A DNA stretch of 64,000 nucleotides, from positions 1,736,001 through 1,800,000 of the forward strand of contig NZ_CP104582.1 in assembly GCF_029814935.1 (NCBI RefSeq), given 5' to 3'. The notes beneath the pieces were generated by a model. The model made no database searches and was not told the origin of the DNA. It saw only the letters and a list, made by a program, of their open reading frames with translations. Below are positions 1-9,146 of this stretch, in pieces; the stretch's first letter is position 1; every line of letters starts with the position of its first letter. The DNA is from Pseudomonas sp. GD03919 (lineage in GTDB: Bacteria > Pseudomonadota > Gammaproteobacteria > Pseudomonadales > Pseudomonadaceae). The translations under genes and the position numbers were made by a program.

Positions 1-1
1 C

Positions 2-1990
2 ACGAGCAATGGCAGTTGCTGCGGTGGTGCTCACGCCCAGGAAATGACCAAGTGGTTCGATACCAACTACCACTACCTGGTGCCGGAGTTCAGTGCTGAC
101 CAGCAGTTCGCCCTGAGCTGGGAGCAACTGTTCGAGGAGGTGGCTGAGGCGCATGCCCTCGGTCACGACGTCAAGCCGGTGCTTATCGGTCCGCTGACCT
201 ATCTATGGCTGGGCAAGGCCAAGGGTGGCGACTTCGACAAACTGGAATTGCTCGAAAGCCTGCTGCCGGTCTATGGCGAGATTTTCCAGCGCTTGGCTGC
301 GCAGGGCGTGGAGTGGGTGCAGATCGACGAGCCAATTCTGGTGCTGGATCTGCCGCAGGCGTGGAAGAACGCCTTCGAGCGCGCCTACAACCTGATCCAG
401 CGCGAACCCTGCAAGAAGCTGATCGCCACCTATTTCGGTGGTCTGGAAGACAACCTCGGCCTGGCTGCCAACCTGCCGGTGGACGGTCTGCATATTGATC
501 TGGTGCGTGCGCCGGAGCAGTACCCGACCATTCTCGATCGGCTGCCGGCTTATAAAGTGTTGTCGCTGGGCGTGGTCAACGGGCGCAACGTCTGGCGCTG
601 CGATCTGGAGAAGGTACTCGAGGTGCTGCATCACGCTCACGAACGCCTGGGCGAGCGGTTGTGGGTGGCGCCGTCCTGCTCGCTGTTGCACAGCCCGGTG
701 GATCTGGCTCGTGAAGACCAGCTCGATGCCGAACTGAAAAGCTGGCTGGCCTTTGCCGTGCAGAAGTGTCAGGAGGTTGCGTTGCTCGGCAAGGCCCTGG
801 AGGAGCCGGCAGACGCCTCTGTGCAAGCCGCCTTGCAAGCGAGCCGCGCAGTGCAGACCGCCCGTGCTGCATCGACGCGCATTCACAAGCCTGAGGTACA
901 GGCGCGCCTGGCGGCGATTCGTCCGCGCCATGCTCAGCGCCAGTCGCCGTTCGCCGAGCGCATCGAACAACAGCGTGAGCGTCTGCAGCTGCCTTTGCTG
1001 CCAACCACGACCATCGGCTCCTTCCCGCAGACCTCGGCGATTCGCCTGGCGCGACAGTCGTTCAAGCAGGGCAAGCTCAGCGCGGCCGAGTACACCGAGG
1101 CCATGCACAGCGAAATTCGCCATGCGGTGCAGGTGCAGGAGCGCCTGGGTCTGGACGTGCTGGTGCATGGCGAAGCCGAGCGCAACGACATGGTCGAGTA
1201 CTTCGCCGAGCAACTCGATGGTTATGCCTTCACCCGCTTCGGCTGGGTGCAGAGCTACGGCTCACGCTGCGTCAAACCGGCGGTGATAGTCGGTGATCTG
1301 AGCCGTCCGCAGGCGATAACTGTGGAGTGGATCACCTACGCCCAGGGCCTGACCGACAAGATCATGAAAGGCATGCTGACCGGCCCGGTGACCATGCTGA
1401 TGTGGTCCTTCCCGCGTGAGGACGTGTCCCGCGAAGTGCAGGCGCGGCAACTGGCGCTGGCGATTCGTGACGAGGTGGTGGACCTGGAGGCAGCCGGCAT
1501 CAAGATCATCCAGATCGACGAGGCGGCGTTCCGTGAGGGCTTGCCGCTGCGTCAGGCCGCCTGGCAGCACTACCTGGATTGGGCCACCGAAGCTTTCCGC
1601 CTGACCGCTAGTGGCGTGCGTGACGAAACGCAGATCCACACCCACATGTGTTACAGCGAGTTCAATGACGTGATCGAGTCCATTGCGGCGATGGATGCCG
1701 ACGTGATCACCATCGAGACGTCGCGTTCGGATATGGAGTTGCTGGAGGCGTTCGAACGCTTCGACTATCCCAACGAAATCGGTCCGGGCGTCTACGACAT
1801 CCACTCGCCACGTGTGCCTGACAGCGCCGAGATGGCCGGGCTGTTGCGCAAGGCAGCGCGGCGTATCCCGCTCGAGCGCCTGTGGGTCAACCCCGATTGT
1901 GGCCTGAAAACCCGTGCCTGGCCGGAAACCGAGGCAGCGCTGGTGAACATGGTGGCCGCAGCCAGGCAGTTGCGCGCCGAGTTGGCCTGA
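2..1990 (+). CDS. metE: MetE, cobalamin-independent methionine synthase (5'-truncated by window edge)
   Basis: Transfers the methyl group of 5-methyltetrahydropteroyl-triglutamate to homocysteine, the last step of methionine synthesis, in the cytoplasm without B12. The reading frame is open to the left edge (an internal ATG lies at 44), so about 100 of roughly 770 residues are missing at the N-terminus. The C-terminal catalytic barrel is complete: [10 protein letters not shown] near 1006, the zinc ligands His (codon 1643) and Cys (1649) in [12 protein letters not shown], the Glu of TIETSRSD, and the last zinc Cys in [11 protein letters not shown]. The [11 protein letters not shown] motif of the N-terminal domain is also present. 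A REP-like hairpin follows directly. Identification is certain; the true start lies outside the window. Confidence 0.97.
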   Translation, partial: TSNGSCCGGAHAQEMTKWFDTNYHYLVPEFSADQQFALSWEQLFEEVAEAHALGHDVKPVLIGPLTYLWLGKAKGGDFDKLELLESLLPVYGEIFQRLAAQGVEWVQIDEPILVLDLPQAWKNAFERAYNLIQREPCKKLIATYFGGLEDNLGLAANLPVDGLHIDLVRAPEQYPTILDRLPAYKVLSLGVVNGRNVWRCDLEKVLEVLHHAHERLGERLWVAPSCSLLHSPVDLAREDQLDAELKSWLAFAVQKCQEVALLGKALEEPADASVQAALQASRAVQTARAASTRIHKPEVQARLAAIRPRHAQRQSPFAERIEQQRERLQLPLLPTTTIGSFPQTSAIRLARQSFKQGKLSAAEYTEAMHSEIRHAVQVQERLGLDVLVHGEAERNDMVEYFAEQLDGYAFTRFGWVQSYGSRCVKPAVIVGDLSRPQAITVEWITYAQGLTDKIMKGMLTGPVTMLMWSFPREDVSREVQARQLALAIRDEVVDLEAAGIKIIQIDEAAFREGLPLRQAAWQHYLDWATEAFRLTASGVRDETQIHTHMCYSEFNDVIESIAAMDADVITIETSRSDMELLEAFERFDYPNEIGPGVYDIHSPRVPDSAEMAGLLRKAARRIPLERLWVNPDCGLKTRAWPETEAALVNMVAAARQLRAELA

Positions 1991-1999
1991 TTTTCCCTG

Positions 2000-2048
2000 G
2001 TCGCGGCTAAAGCCCCTCCTACAGGTAGGTAGGAGGGGCGTTCGCGAC
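2000..2048. repeat. REP-like hairpin downstream of metE
   Basis: An 11-bp perfect stem, GCCCCTCCTAC (2012-2022) with GTAGGAGGGGC (2029-2039), sits inside an outer GTCGCG/CGCGAC pair (2000-2005 and 2043-2048). It shares GTAGGAG and the CGCGA edge with the REP elements elsewhere in the window but has a different core. It may also stop or stabilise the metE transcript; there is no T-run, so a simple intrinsic terminator is unlikely. Confidence 0.7.
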
Positions 2049-2187
2049 GCTCTGGATCGCACCTCTGGTCACCATCTGGACAACCGTTCGTCCCCCTTCA
2101 TCAAACTGTCACGCTTGTGTGGCAGCGCCGCCGAACGACTTTCATCAGACTCGCGTTTCAGTGGGGTTCTGCGTTTCTGGTGTTTCC

Positions 2188-3177
2188 ATGCGTGCATTAA
2201 TTTTCCTGGCCGCGTTGCTTTGCGGCTTGCCGTCTTTTGCGGCCAATCGTTGCGACCTGTCCGAGCCGACCCGTTATGCGGATGTCGGTGAGGTGCGTCT
2301 GGCTTATCAAAGCATCGGCAGCGAGCGCGATCCGGCGCTGCTGCTGGTCATGGGGCTGGGCGGACAGTTGATCCACTGGCCTGACGAGGTGGTCGAGCGC
2401 CTGTGTCAGCAGGGTTTTCGCGTCGTGCGCTTCGACAATCGTGACGTGGGGCTGAGCACCTGGCGGCGACCAGCACCGAGCATCAACCTGCCGTATGAAG
2501 TGCTGCGCTATCGCCTGGGCCTGTCGCTTGGCGCGCCGTATCACCTGCGCGACATGGCTGGCGATGCCCTGGGCTTGATGGACCGTCTGGGTGTCGACAA
2601 CTTCCATGTGCTGGGCGCGAGCATGGGCGGCATGATCGCCCAGCACCTGGCCGATCTGGCGCCGCAGCGCGTTCTCAGTCTGACGCTGGTGATGACCAGC
2701 TCGAGTGCTCAAGGGTTGCCTGCACCCAGTGATGCGCTGGTGGCGCTGCTGGCAAGGCGCGAGGCAGTGAGTCGCGAGGCTGCGCTGCAACAGCAGGCGG
2801 ATTTGCTCGCGGCGCTTGGCAGCCCTGCGGTGCATGATGATCGTGCTTTGCTCCTGCATCAGGCCGAACAGGCTTATGACCGCGCCTTCAATCCTGAAGG
2901 GGTGCAGCGTCAGTTGCTGGCGATTCTTGCCGAGTCGAGTCGGGTCGAGCTGCTCAATCGTCTGAAAGTACCGACGCTGGTGGTGCACGGTACGGCCGAT
3001 CCGTTACTGCCGGTGATGCATGGCGTACACGTGGCGGCGCATATCAAGGGTGCAGAGCTCAAGTTGATTCCGGGCCTGGCGCATCGCTTTCAGGATGCCT
3101 TCAAGGAGCCTTTGCTGGCTGCGGTGTTGCCGCATCTCGCGGCGCATCGGGGCGACTTGGGGTTGGCGCATCTGTAA
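2188..3177 (+). CDS. Secreted alpha/beta-hydrolase
   Basis: An alpha/beta-hydrolase fold enzyme of 329 residues with an N-terminal signal peptide (MRALIFLAALLCGLPSFA, then Ala-Asn), so probably periplasmic or exported. The nucleophile elbow GASMGGM places the catalytic Ser at about residue 145. The acid is probably the Asp in HGTADPLLP and the base the His in PGLAHRFQ. The oxyanion-side motif LLVMGLGGQ is near residue 55. An in-frame GTG at 2119 would put 23 unconvincing residues before the signal peptide, so ATG 2188 is preferred although its Shine-Dalgarno is weak. The substrate cannot be told from sequence; esterase or lipase-like activity is the family norm. The gene stands alone between metE and a convergent small gene. 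Confidence 0.85.
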   Translation: MRALIFLAALLCGLPSFAANRCDLSEPTRYADVGEVRLAYQSIGSERDPALLLVMGLGGQLIHWPDEVVERLCQQGFRVVRFDNRDVGLSTWRRPAPSINLPYEVLRYRLGLSLGAPYHLRDMAGDALGLMDRLGVDNFHVLGASMGGMIAQHLADLAPQRVLSLTLVMTSSSAQGLPAPSDALVALLARREAVSREAALQQQADLLAALGSPAVHDDRALLLHQAEQAYDRAFNPEGVQRQLLAILAESSRVELLNRLKVPTLVVHGTADPLLPVMHGVHVAAHIKGAELKLIPGLAHRFQDAFKEPLLAAVLPHLAAHRGDLGLAHL

Positions 3178-3187
3178 GGGCGAGCGC

Positions 3188-3448
3188 TCACAGCTCCTGA
3201 TTGTGCTTGATCGCTTCGCGGCGCTGCAGATTGTCGATGTGCTCGCTGCTGTGGCGCAGCAGCTTGTCGGCCATGGTCATGCGCTCGATATAGCGCGTGA
3301 TGCTCTGCTCGGCGTCATGGCGGGAGATAAAGGGGCCTTCCAGCGTGCCTTCGCGAGTGGCGAAGAAGTATTGGCCGTTGACGGCGCTCAGACGTGAACT
3401 GCGGTAATGCGTGCCCGGTTGGGGGTCGATATCGCGTTGGCCGAACAT
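3188..3448 (-). CDS. Small conserved protein, DUF6316-like
   Basis: A soluble protein of 86 residues beginning MFGQRDIDPQPGTHYRSS, with the central stretch NGQYFFATREGTLEGPF. This looks like the small Pseudomonas DUF6316 family, recalled from memory rather than searched. ATG 3448 is chosen because GGAG lies eight bases upstream on the minus strand; an in-frame upstream start at 3499 would add 17 residues without such a site. No signal peptide or membrane segment is seen. The gene converges on the hydrolase gene with a 10-bp gap. Function unknown. Confidence 0.6.
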   Translation of the reverse strand: MFGQRDIDPQPGTHYRSSRLSAVNGQYFFATREGTLEGPFISRHDAEQSITRYIERMTMADKLLRHSSEHIDNLQRREAIKHNQEL

Positions 3449-3726
3449 GGTGAGAGCTCCATCTGCAGGTTCTGGATAATCTGAGTCTACTGTGGTCAAT
3501 GCGACGTGCTCGGCAAAACGACAGATGGTAGATTTTGGCAGCCTATTAGCGTCTTTTGGCGGATTTTATGGATTATTGGCGCCGGTCGGCTGGCGTCCTG
3601 CAGATGCTGAGCAGTACAGTTTCGCTCGGCAACCGGGCTGAACTGTTGCTGTGTAGGTGTGCATGCCTCTCCTAGAATGCTCGGCTGCGGTCGACATGCT
3701 CTGTTGGCCGCCTGCCAGAGGTTGCC

Positions 3727-4677
3727 ATGCACATTTCTTCCGGCCGTTGGATGTACGGCCTGCTGCTCGCCCTGATCACCTCCGTGCTCTGGGGCATCCT
3801 GCCCATCAAGTTGAAAGAAGTCCTGCAGGTGATGGACCCGGTGACGGTCACCTGGTATCGCCTGGCCGTGGCCGGTTCTCTGCTGTTTGCCTATCTCGCT
3901 GCGAGTCGCCGGTTACCACGTTTTCGGCCGCTGGGACGCAAGGGCGGTTGGCTGCTGGCGCTGGCCATCGGCGGGCTGACGGCCAACTACGTGCTGTATC
4001 TGGTCGGGCTCAATCTGCTCAGCCCCGGGACCACGCAACTGGTGATCCAGGTGGCGCCGATACTCTTGCTGATCAGCAGCCTGTTCGTCTTTCGCGAGCG
4101 CTTCAGCCTGGGCCAGGCGATTGGCCTGATGGTCATGCTGCTAGGCTTCGGCCTGTTCTTCAATCAGCGCCTGGGTGAGCTGCTGACCTCGCTGACCACC
4201 TATACCACCGGGGTGCTGACCGTGCTGGCGGCTGCCTTTGTCTGGACCTTCTACGGCCTGGCGCAGAAGCAACTGCTGACCTCGTGGAATTCGGTGCAGG
4301 TGATGATGGTCATCTACCTGGCGTGCGCGCTGCTGCTGACACCCTGGGCGCAGCCAATGCAGGTACTGGAGTTGAGCCCGCTGCAGGGCTGGCTGCTGCT
4401 GGCCTGCTGCCTGAATACCCTGGTCGCCTACGGCGCTTTCGCCGAGGCACTGGCGCATTGGGAAGCTTCACGGGTCAGCGCGACCCTGGCGCTGACACCG
4501 CTGGTGACCTTCGTCTCCGTAGCCTTGGCCTCGACCTGGTGGCCGGACCACGTGCTGCCTGAGCAGGTCAACTGGATCGCCTACGCCGGCGCTGTGGTGG
4601 TGGTGCTTGGCTCGGCACTCACCGCGCTCGGCCCATCGTTGCTGGCCGCTTGGCGGGCGCGCAGGGCAGGGCGTTAA
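3727..4677 (+). CDS. EamA/DMT-family inner-membrane transporter
   Basis: A 316-residue protein with about ten hydrophobic segments and the internal two-fold repeat of drug/metabolite transporters (EamA). The first repeat opens with LALITSVLWGILPIKLK; the second starts near residue 160 (TTGVLTVLAAAFVWTFYGLAQK). The family exports metabolites and amino acids; the substrate here is unknown. An AGAGG Shine-Dalgarno precedes ATG 3727. The gene overlaps the end of the convergent Lrp-type regulator by four bases, an arrangement often seen when an Lrp regulator controls an amino-acid exporter, though here the regulator more obviously faces the iorAB-like gene. Confidence 0.88.
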   Translation: MHISSGRWMYGLLLALITSVLWGILPIKLKEVLQVMDPVTVTWYRLAVAGSLLFAYLAASRRLPRFRPLGRKGGWLLALAIGGLTANYVLYLVGLNLLSPGTTQLVIQVAPILLLISSLFVFRERFSLGQAIGLMVMLLGFGLFFNQRLGELLTSLTTYTTGVLTVLAAAFVWTFYGLAQKQLLTSWNSVQVMMVIYLACALLLTPWAQPMQVLELSPLQGWLLLACCLNTLVAYGAFAEALAHWEASRVSATLALTPLVTFVSVALASTWWPDHVLPEQVNWIAYAGAVVVVLGSALTALGPSLLAAWRARRAGR

Positions 4678-5141
4678 TCCAGCGGTAACTCGGTGGTGCG
4701 CTTGACCTCGCTCATGGCGATATGTGAGTGCGCCTCGTGCACATGCGGGCGCTGCAGCAGGTGGTCGCGCAGGAAACGCTCGTAATCGGCGATGTCCTTG
4801 GCTACCACCTTGAGCAGGTAGTCCGAGCCGCCGGCCATGCTGTAGCACTCCAGCACCTGCGGGTAGCCGACCACGGCCCGCTCGAACTCATCCAGATTGC
4901 CGCGCCCGTGGGCCGACAGCTTGATGTCGACGAACACCGTGATACCAAACCCCAGGCGTTTGTGGTTGAGCAGGGCGACCTTGCGTTCGATCAGACCCTC
5001 TTCCTGCATACGATGAATACGCCGCCAGCAGGGCGATTGCGACAGCTCGACTTTCTCGGCTACCTCGGCGGCCGAGAGGTCGGCATCGTGTTGCAGCAGG
5101 CGGAGAATCCGCCGGTCGATGGGGCTGAGCTTGTCCTGCAT
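4674..5141 (-). CDS. Lrp/AsnC-family transcriptional regulator
   Basis: A 155-residue DNA-binding regulator. An N-terminal winged helix-turn-helix (DRRILRLLQHDADLSAAEVA, then SQSPCWRRIHRMQEEGLI) is followed by a RAM/ligand-binding domain with the GGSDYLLKV motif. ATG 5141 is chosen over an in-frame TTG at 5153 because GGAA lies six bases before it. It is transcribed away from the indolepyruvate oxidoreductase gene across a roughly 200-bp gap with inverted repeats, so it probably senses an amino acid (plausibly aromatic) and controls that gene. This is inferred from position, not demonstrated. Confidence 0.92.
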   Translation of the reverse strand: MQDKLSPIDRRILRLLQHDADLSAAEVAEKVELSQSPCWRRIHRMQEEGLIERKVALLNHKRLGFGITVFVDIKLSAHGRGNLDEFERAVVGYPQVLECYSMAGGSDYLLKVVAKDIADYERFLRDHLLQRPHVHEAHSHIAMSEVKRTTELPLD

Positions 5142-5178
5142 GATTGTTTCCAATTTATTGTGATTGTTGGAAGGATCA

Positions 5179-5205
5179 TGCGAAGTATCGCCTTCGATAC
5201 TCGAA
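5179..5205. promoter_or_regulatory. Candidate Lrp-family operator between divergent genes
   Basis: The Lrp-ior intergenic region contains overlapping inverted repeats: TTCGA-TAC-TCGAA (5193-5205), and GTATCG ... CGATAC around 5184-5200. This dyad between a divergent Lrp regulator and a probable target is where an operator would be expected. A-rich sequence follows (5206-5220). No promoter hexamers are called with confidence. Confidence 0.4.
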
Positions 5206-5338
5206 AATAGAAAGAAAAAAGCGGAACTCTCCAGTCATGCTTTAGGCAAATTCACAGCAGCGATCCTGCCGTGAAACCAACGGAGCGTGTTTACCGTCGC
5301 GCTCCCCGTGCTCGCCATAAAAATAAAAGGAGCGCTCC

Positions 5339-8300
5339 ATGTCACTGGCCGAAATCCGCCTGGATGACAAATACCGCCTCGCTACTGGTCACCTCTATCT
5401 GACCGGCACTCAGGCGCTCACCCGCCTGCCCATGCTGCAGAAGCAGCGTGATGCCGCCTTCGGACTCAATACCGCCTGCTTCATCTCCGGCTACCGCGGC
5501 TCGCCCCTGGGCGGCCTGGACAAGAGCCTGTGGGACGCACGCGAGTACCTCAAGGAAAACCACATCCACTTCCAGCCCGGCGTCAACGAAGAGCTGGGCG
5601 CGACAGCCGTGTGGGGCAGCCAGCAGGCCAACCTGTTTCCTGGGGCGCGCTACGACGGCGTGTTCGCCATGTGGTACGGCAAGGGGCCGGGCGTCGACCG
5701 CAGCGGCGACGTGTTCAAGCACGGTAACTCGGCCGGCGTTTCCAAGCACGGCGGTGTGCTGCTGCTGGCCGGTGACGATCATGGCTGCAAGTCCTCGACC
5801 ATCGCCCACCAGAGCGAGCATGCGTTCATCGCCGCGTCGATCCCGGTGCTCAACCCGGCCAACGTCCAGGAAGTGCTGGACTACGGCATCATCGGCTGGG
5901 AGCTGTCGCGCTACAGCGGCTGCTGGGTGGCGCTGAAGACCATCGCCGAGAACGTCGACTCTTCAGCTGTGGTGGATGTCGATCCGCTGCGCGTCCAGGT
6001 GAAGATTCCCGAAGACTTCCAACTGCCGGAAGACGGCGTGCACATTCGCTGGCCCGATCCTCCCCTGGCCCAGGAAAAGCGCCTCAACGTCTACAAGATC
6101 TACGCTGCGCGCGCCTTCGCTCTGGCCAACAACCTCAATCAGGTCAAGCTCGATTCGCCCAACCCGCGTCTGGGCATCATCACCACCGGCAAGTCCTACC
6201 TCGACGTGCGTCAGGCGCTGGATGACCTCGGTCTGGACGAGGCGCTGTGCGCCAAGGTCGGCCTGCGCGTGCTCAAGGTCGGCATGAGCTGGCCGCTGGA
6301 ACCGGTCTCGGTGCACCAGTTCGCCGAAGGCCTGGACGAAATTCTGGTGGTGGAAGAAAAACGCAGCATCATCGAAGACCAGCTCACCGGTCAGCTCTAC
6401 AACTGGCCGGTGGGCAAGCGTCCGCGCGTGGTCGGCGAGTTCGACGAGCAGGGTAATTCGCTGTTGCCCAACCTGGGCGAACTGACTCCGGCGATGATCG
6501 CCCGGGTGATCGCCAAGCGCCTGGCGCCGATCTACAGCAGCCCGACCATCGAGGAGCGCCTGGCCTTCCTCGATGCCAAGGAAAAGGCCCTAGCCGCGCC
6601 CAAGCACAAGACCGTGCGCACCCCGCATTTCTGCTCCGGCTGCCCGCACAACAGCTCGACCAAGGTGCCGGAAGGTAGTCGTGCCCTCGCCGGTATTGGC
6701 TGCCACTACATGACTCAGTGGATGGATCGCAGCACCGACACCTTCACCCAGATGGGCGGCGAGGGCGCCACCTGGATCGGCCAGGCGCCGTTCACCGACA
6801 CCCCGCACGTGTTCCAGAACCTCGGTGACGGCACCTACTTCCACTCCGGCCATCTGGCCCTGCGTGCGGCCGTGGCTGCCGGGGTCAACATCACCTACAA
6901 GATTCTCTACAACGACGCGGTGGCCATGACCGGCGGCCAGCCCATCGACGGCGAGTTGCGCATCGAACAACTGAGTCAGCAGGTGCATGCCGAGGGCGTC
7001 AAGCGCATTGCCCTGGTCAGCGACGAGCCGGACAAGTACCCGACCCGCGCCACCTTCGCCCCAGGTGTGACCTTCCATCACCGCCGCGAGCTGGACGCCG
7101 TGCAGCGCGAGTTGCGTGAGTTCAAGGGCGTTTCGGTAATTCTCTACGACCAGACCTGCGCTACCGAGAAACGCCGTCGGCGCAAGCGCGGCAAGATGGT
7201 CGACCCGGCCAAGCGCGCCTTCATCAACCCGGCGGTGTGCGAGGGCTGTGGTGATTGCAGCGTGAAATCCAACTGCCTGTCGGTGCTGCCGCTGGAAACC
7301 GAACTGGGGCGCAAGCGCGAGATCGACCAGAGCGCCTGCAACAAGGATTTCAGTTGCCTGGAAGGCTTCTGCCCGAGCTTCGTCACCGTGCATGGCGGCA
7401 GCCTGCGTAAGCCCGAGGCCGTTGGCCTGGGCGCGCTGTTCATCGCCTTGCCGGAGCCGAAGCAACCGGCCCTGAGCCGGCCCTGGAACATCCTCCTGCC
7501 CGGCGTCGGCGGCAGTGGCGTGACCACCGTCGGTGCGCTGCTGGGCATGGCGGCGCATATCGAGGGCAAAGGCTGCACCGTGCTCGACCAGGCTGGCCTG
7601 GCGCAGAAGTTTGGCCCGGTGATCACCCATATTCGCATCGCCGCGCGGCAAAGCGACATCTACGCGGTGCGCATCGCCGCCGGGGAAACCGACCTGCTGC
7701 TGGGCTGCGATCTTGTGGTGTCGTCCAGTGAAGAGGCGCTGGCCAAACTCAACGACAAGATCGCCCATGCGGTGATCAACAGTCATGAGGCGGCCACTGC
7801 CGAGTTCACCCGCAACCCGGACGCCCAGGTGCCCGGCGCAGCCATGCGCGAGGCGATCAGCGAGGCGGTGGGCGAGGGCAAGACCCGCTTCGTCGATGCC
7901 ACGCGGCTGGCCACTCGCCTGCTCGGCGACAGCATCGCCACCAACCTGTTCATGCTCGGCTATGCATACCAAAAGGGACTGGTACCGGTCTCTGCCGAGG
8001 CCATCAACAAGGCCATCGAACTCAATGGCGTGGCCATCGAGCTCAATCAGCAGGCCTTCCTGTGGGGCCGTCGCGCCGCACATGATCTGGCTGCGGTGGA
8101 AAAACTCGCCGCGCCCAAGGTCGTCGAAGCGCCGCATTGCAGCACGCTGGAGGAAATCGTCGCCGACCGCATGCAGCGTCTGACCGCCTACCAGAATGCC
8201 GCTTATGCCGAGCGCTACCGTGAGCTGGTCGAGCGCGTGCGCAAGGCCGATACCGATGCGCAGCAGCGCCTGAGCAAGGCCGTAGCACGCTATTACTTCA

Positions 8301-8806
8301 AGCTGCTGGCCTACAAGGACGAGTACGAAGTGGCGCGGCTGTACAGCGATGCCACCTTCCGCAAGCAGCTCGAAGCCCAGTTCGAAGGCGATTACCGCTT
8401 GCAGTTCCATCTGGCGCCGAGCTGGCTGAGCAAGCCGGATGCCGTGACTGGCGAACCGCGCAAGCGCAGCTTCGGTCCGTGGATGCTCAAGGCATTCGGC
8501 GTGCTGGCGCGCTTCAAGTTCCTGCGTGGCAGCGTGCTCGATCCGTTCGGCCACAGTGCAGAGCGTCGCCTGGAACGCGAACTGATCGAGGAATACGAAG
8601 CCAACGTGGCCTACCTGCTCGCCGAGCTCAACGCTGACAACTACCGCACGGCAGTGGCGCTGGCCGAGATTCCCGAGCAGATCCGCGGCTACGGTCACGT
8701 CAAGGAAGCGGCGCTGGCCAAGGCGCGTCAGCAGGCGACGCAGCTCAAGGCGCGGTTGACCGTCAGCGAGATCGCCGCTGTGCAGCTGTTCGAACCGGCT
8801 GCCTGA
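5339..8806 (+). CDS. Fused indolepyruvate:ferredoxin oxidoreductase
   Basis: A 1155-residue cytoplasmic enzyme that oxidatively decarboxylates aryl- or branched-chain 2-oxo acids to acyl-CoA, reducing ferredoxin, in aromatic amino-acid breakdown. It fuses the alpha- and beta/gamma-type subunits of IOR. The order is an N-terminal pyruvate-oxidoreductase-like domain (YRGSPLGGLD); a TPP-binding region (FCSGCPHNSST, Cys about 435, then QMGGEGATWIGQAPF); a cysteine cluster CEGCGDCSVKSNC from about residue 634; a gamma domain with GVGGSGVTTVG near 722; and a C-terminal extension of the DUF6537 kind. AAAGGAG lies just before ATG 5339. It is transcribed alone, divergent from an Lrp regulator. Confidence 0.95.
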   Translation: MSLAEIRLDDKYRLATGHLYLTGTQALTRLPMLQKQRDAAFGLNTACFISGYRGSPLGGLDKSLWDAREYLKENHIHFQPGVNEELGATAVWGSQQANLFPGARYDGVFAMWYGKGPGVDRSGDVFKHGNSAGVSKHGGVLLLAGDDHGCKSSTIAHQSEHAFIAASIPVLNPANVQEVLDYGIIGWELSRYSGCWVALKTIAENVDSSAVVDVDPLRVQVKIPEDFQLPEDGVHIRWPDPPLAQEKRLNVYKIYAARAFALANNLNQVKLDSPNPRLGIITTGKSYLDVRQALDDLGLDEALCAKVGLRVLKVGMSWPLEPVSVHQFAEGLDEILVVEEKRSIIEDQLTGQLYNWPVGKRPRVVGEFDEQGNSLLPNLGELTPAMIARVIAKRLAPIYSSPTIEERLAFLDAKEKALAAPKHKTVRTPHFCSGCPHNSSTKVPEGSRALAGIGCHYMTQWMDRSTDTFTQMGGEGATWIGQAPFTDTPHVFQNLGDGTYFHSGHLALRAAVAAGVNITYKILYNDAVAMTGGQPIDGELRIEQLSQQVHAEGVKRIALVSDEPDKYPTRATFAPGVTFHHRRELDAVQRELREFKGVSVILYDQTCATEKRRRRKRGKMVDPAKRAFINPAVCEGCGDCSVKSNCLSVLPLETELGRKREIDQSACNKDFSCLEGFCPSFVTVHGGSLRKPEAVGLGALFIALPEPKQPALSRPWNILLPGVGGSGVTTVGALLGMAAHIEGKGCTVLDQAGLAQKFGPVITHIRIAARQSDIYAVRIAAGETDLLLGCDLVVSSSEEALAKLNDKIAHAVINSHEAATAEFTRNPDAQVPGAAMREAISEAVGEGKTRFVDATRLATRLLGDSIATNLFMLGYAYQKGLVPVSAEAINKAIELNGVAIELNQQAFLWGRRAAHDLAAVEKLAAPKVVEAPHCSTLEEIVADRMQRLTAYQNAAYAERYRELVERVRKADTDAQQRLSKAVARYYFKLLAYKDEYEVARLYSDATFRKQLEAQFEGDYRLQFHLAPSWLSKPDAVTGEPRKRSFGPWMLKAFGVLARFKFLRGSVLDPFGHSAERRLERELIEEYEANVAYLLAELNADNYRTAVALAEIPEQIRGYGHVKEAALAKARQQATQLKARLTVSEIAAVQLFEPAA

Positions 8807-8832
8807 GCTGCAAAACCATCCCTTTTGCCACT

Positions 8833-8850
8833 CTCTCCCGTACGGGAGAG
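8833..8850. repeat. Perfect 18-bp CTCTCCCG palindrome
   Basis: CTCTCCCGTACGGGAGAG is a perfect palindrome about 26 bases after the oxidoreductase stop codon. It is a variant of the CTCTCCC/GGGAGAG repeats that surround the DUF559 gene at 24.5-25.4 kb. It may form a transcript-end hairpin, but no T-run follows. Confidence 0.65.
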
Positions 8851-9021
8851 GGGCGGCAGATAAGGGGATATGCGCTTATCCGTGCTGGCTGTTCTTTCGC
8901 AGCGTTGGATTGTCCTAAGTGAAGCTGTCATGCCCAGTTTGCCGATCTGCGGCATGACAAACTCATACAGCGCCGTTAAGATGCCGCCCTGCTGAGGCCA
9001 TATAGCCTCAGCAGTCGCGCT

Positions 9022-9096
9022 GCTTCCGTAGTTCAACGGATAGAACGGGCCCCTCCTAAGGGTCAGATGCAGGTTCGATTCCTGCCGGGAGCGCCA
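9022..9096 (+). tRNA. tRNA-Arg(CCT)
   Basis: Folds as a standard cloverleaf: acceptor GCTTCCG/CGGGAGC, D-arm GTTC...GAAC, anticodon stem GGCCC/GGGTC with loop CTCCTAA (anticodon CCT), T-arm GCAGG-TTCGATT-CCTGC, discriminator G and encoded CCA (9094-9096). It decodes AGG, a rare codon in Pseudomonas. An intrinsic terminator follows five bases later. Confidence 0.97.
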
Positions 9097-9100
9097 TAAA

Positions 9101-9128
9101 AAAGGCTTGCCAAGCGGCAAGCCTTTTT
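9101..9128. terminator. Bidirectional intrinsic terminator (tRNA-Arg / sstT)
   Basis: The stem AAAGGCTTGCC (9101-9111) pairs with GGCAAGCCTTT (9116-9126), with a run of T after it on the plus strand and the matching A-run before it. It can serve both tRNA-Arg and the convergent sstT gene. Confidence 0.9.
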
Positions 9129-9146
9129 CGTTTCGTTCGCTCGTGT

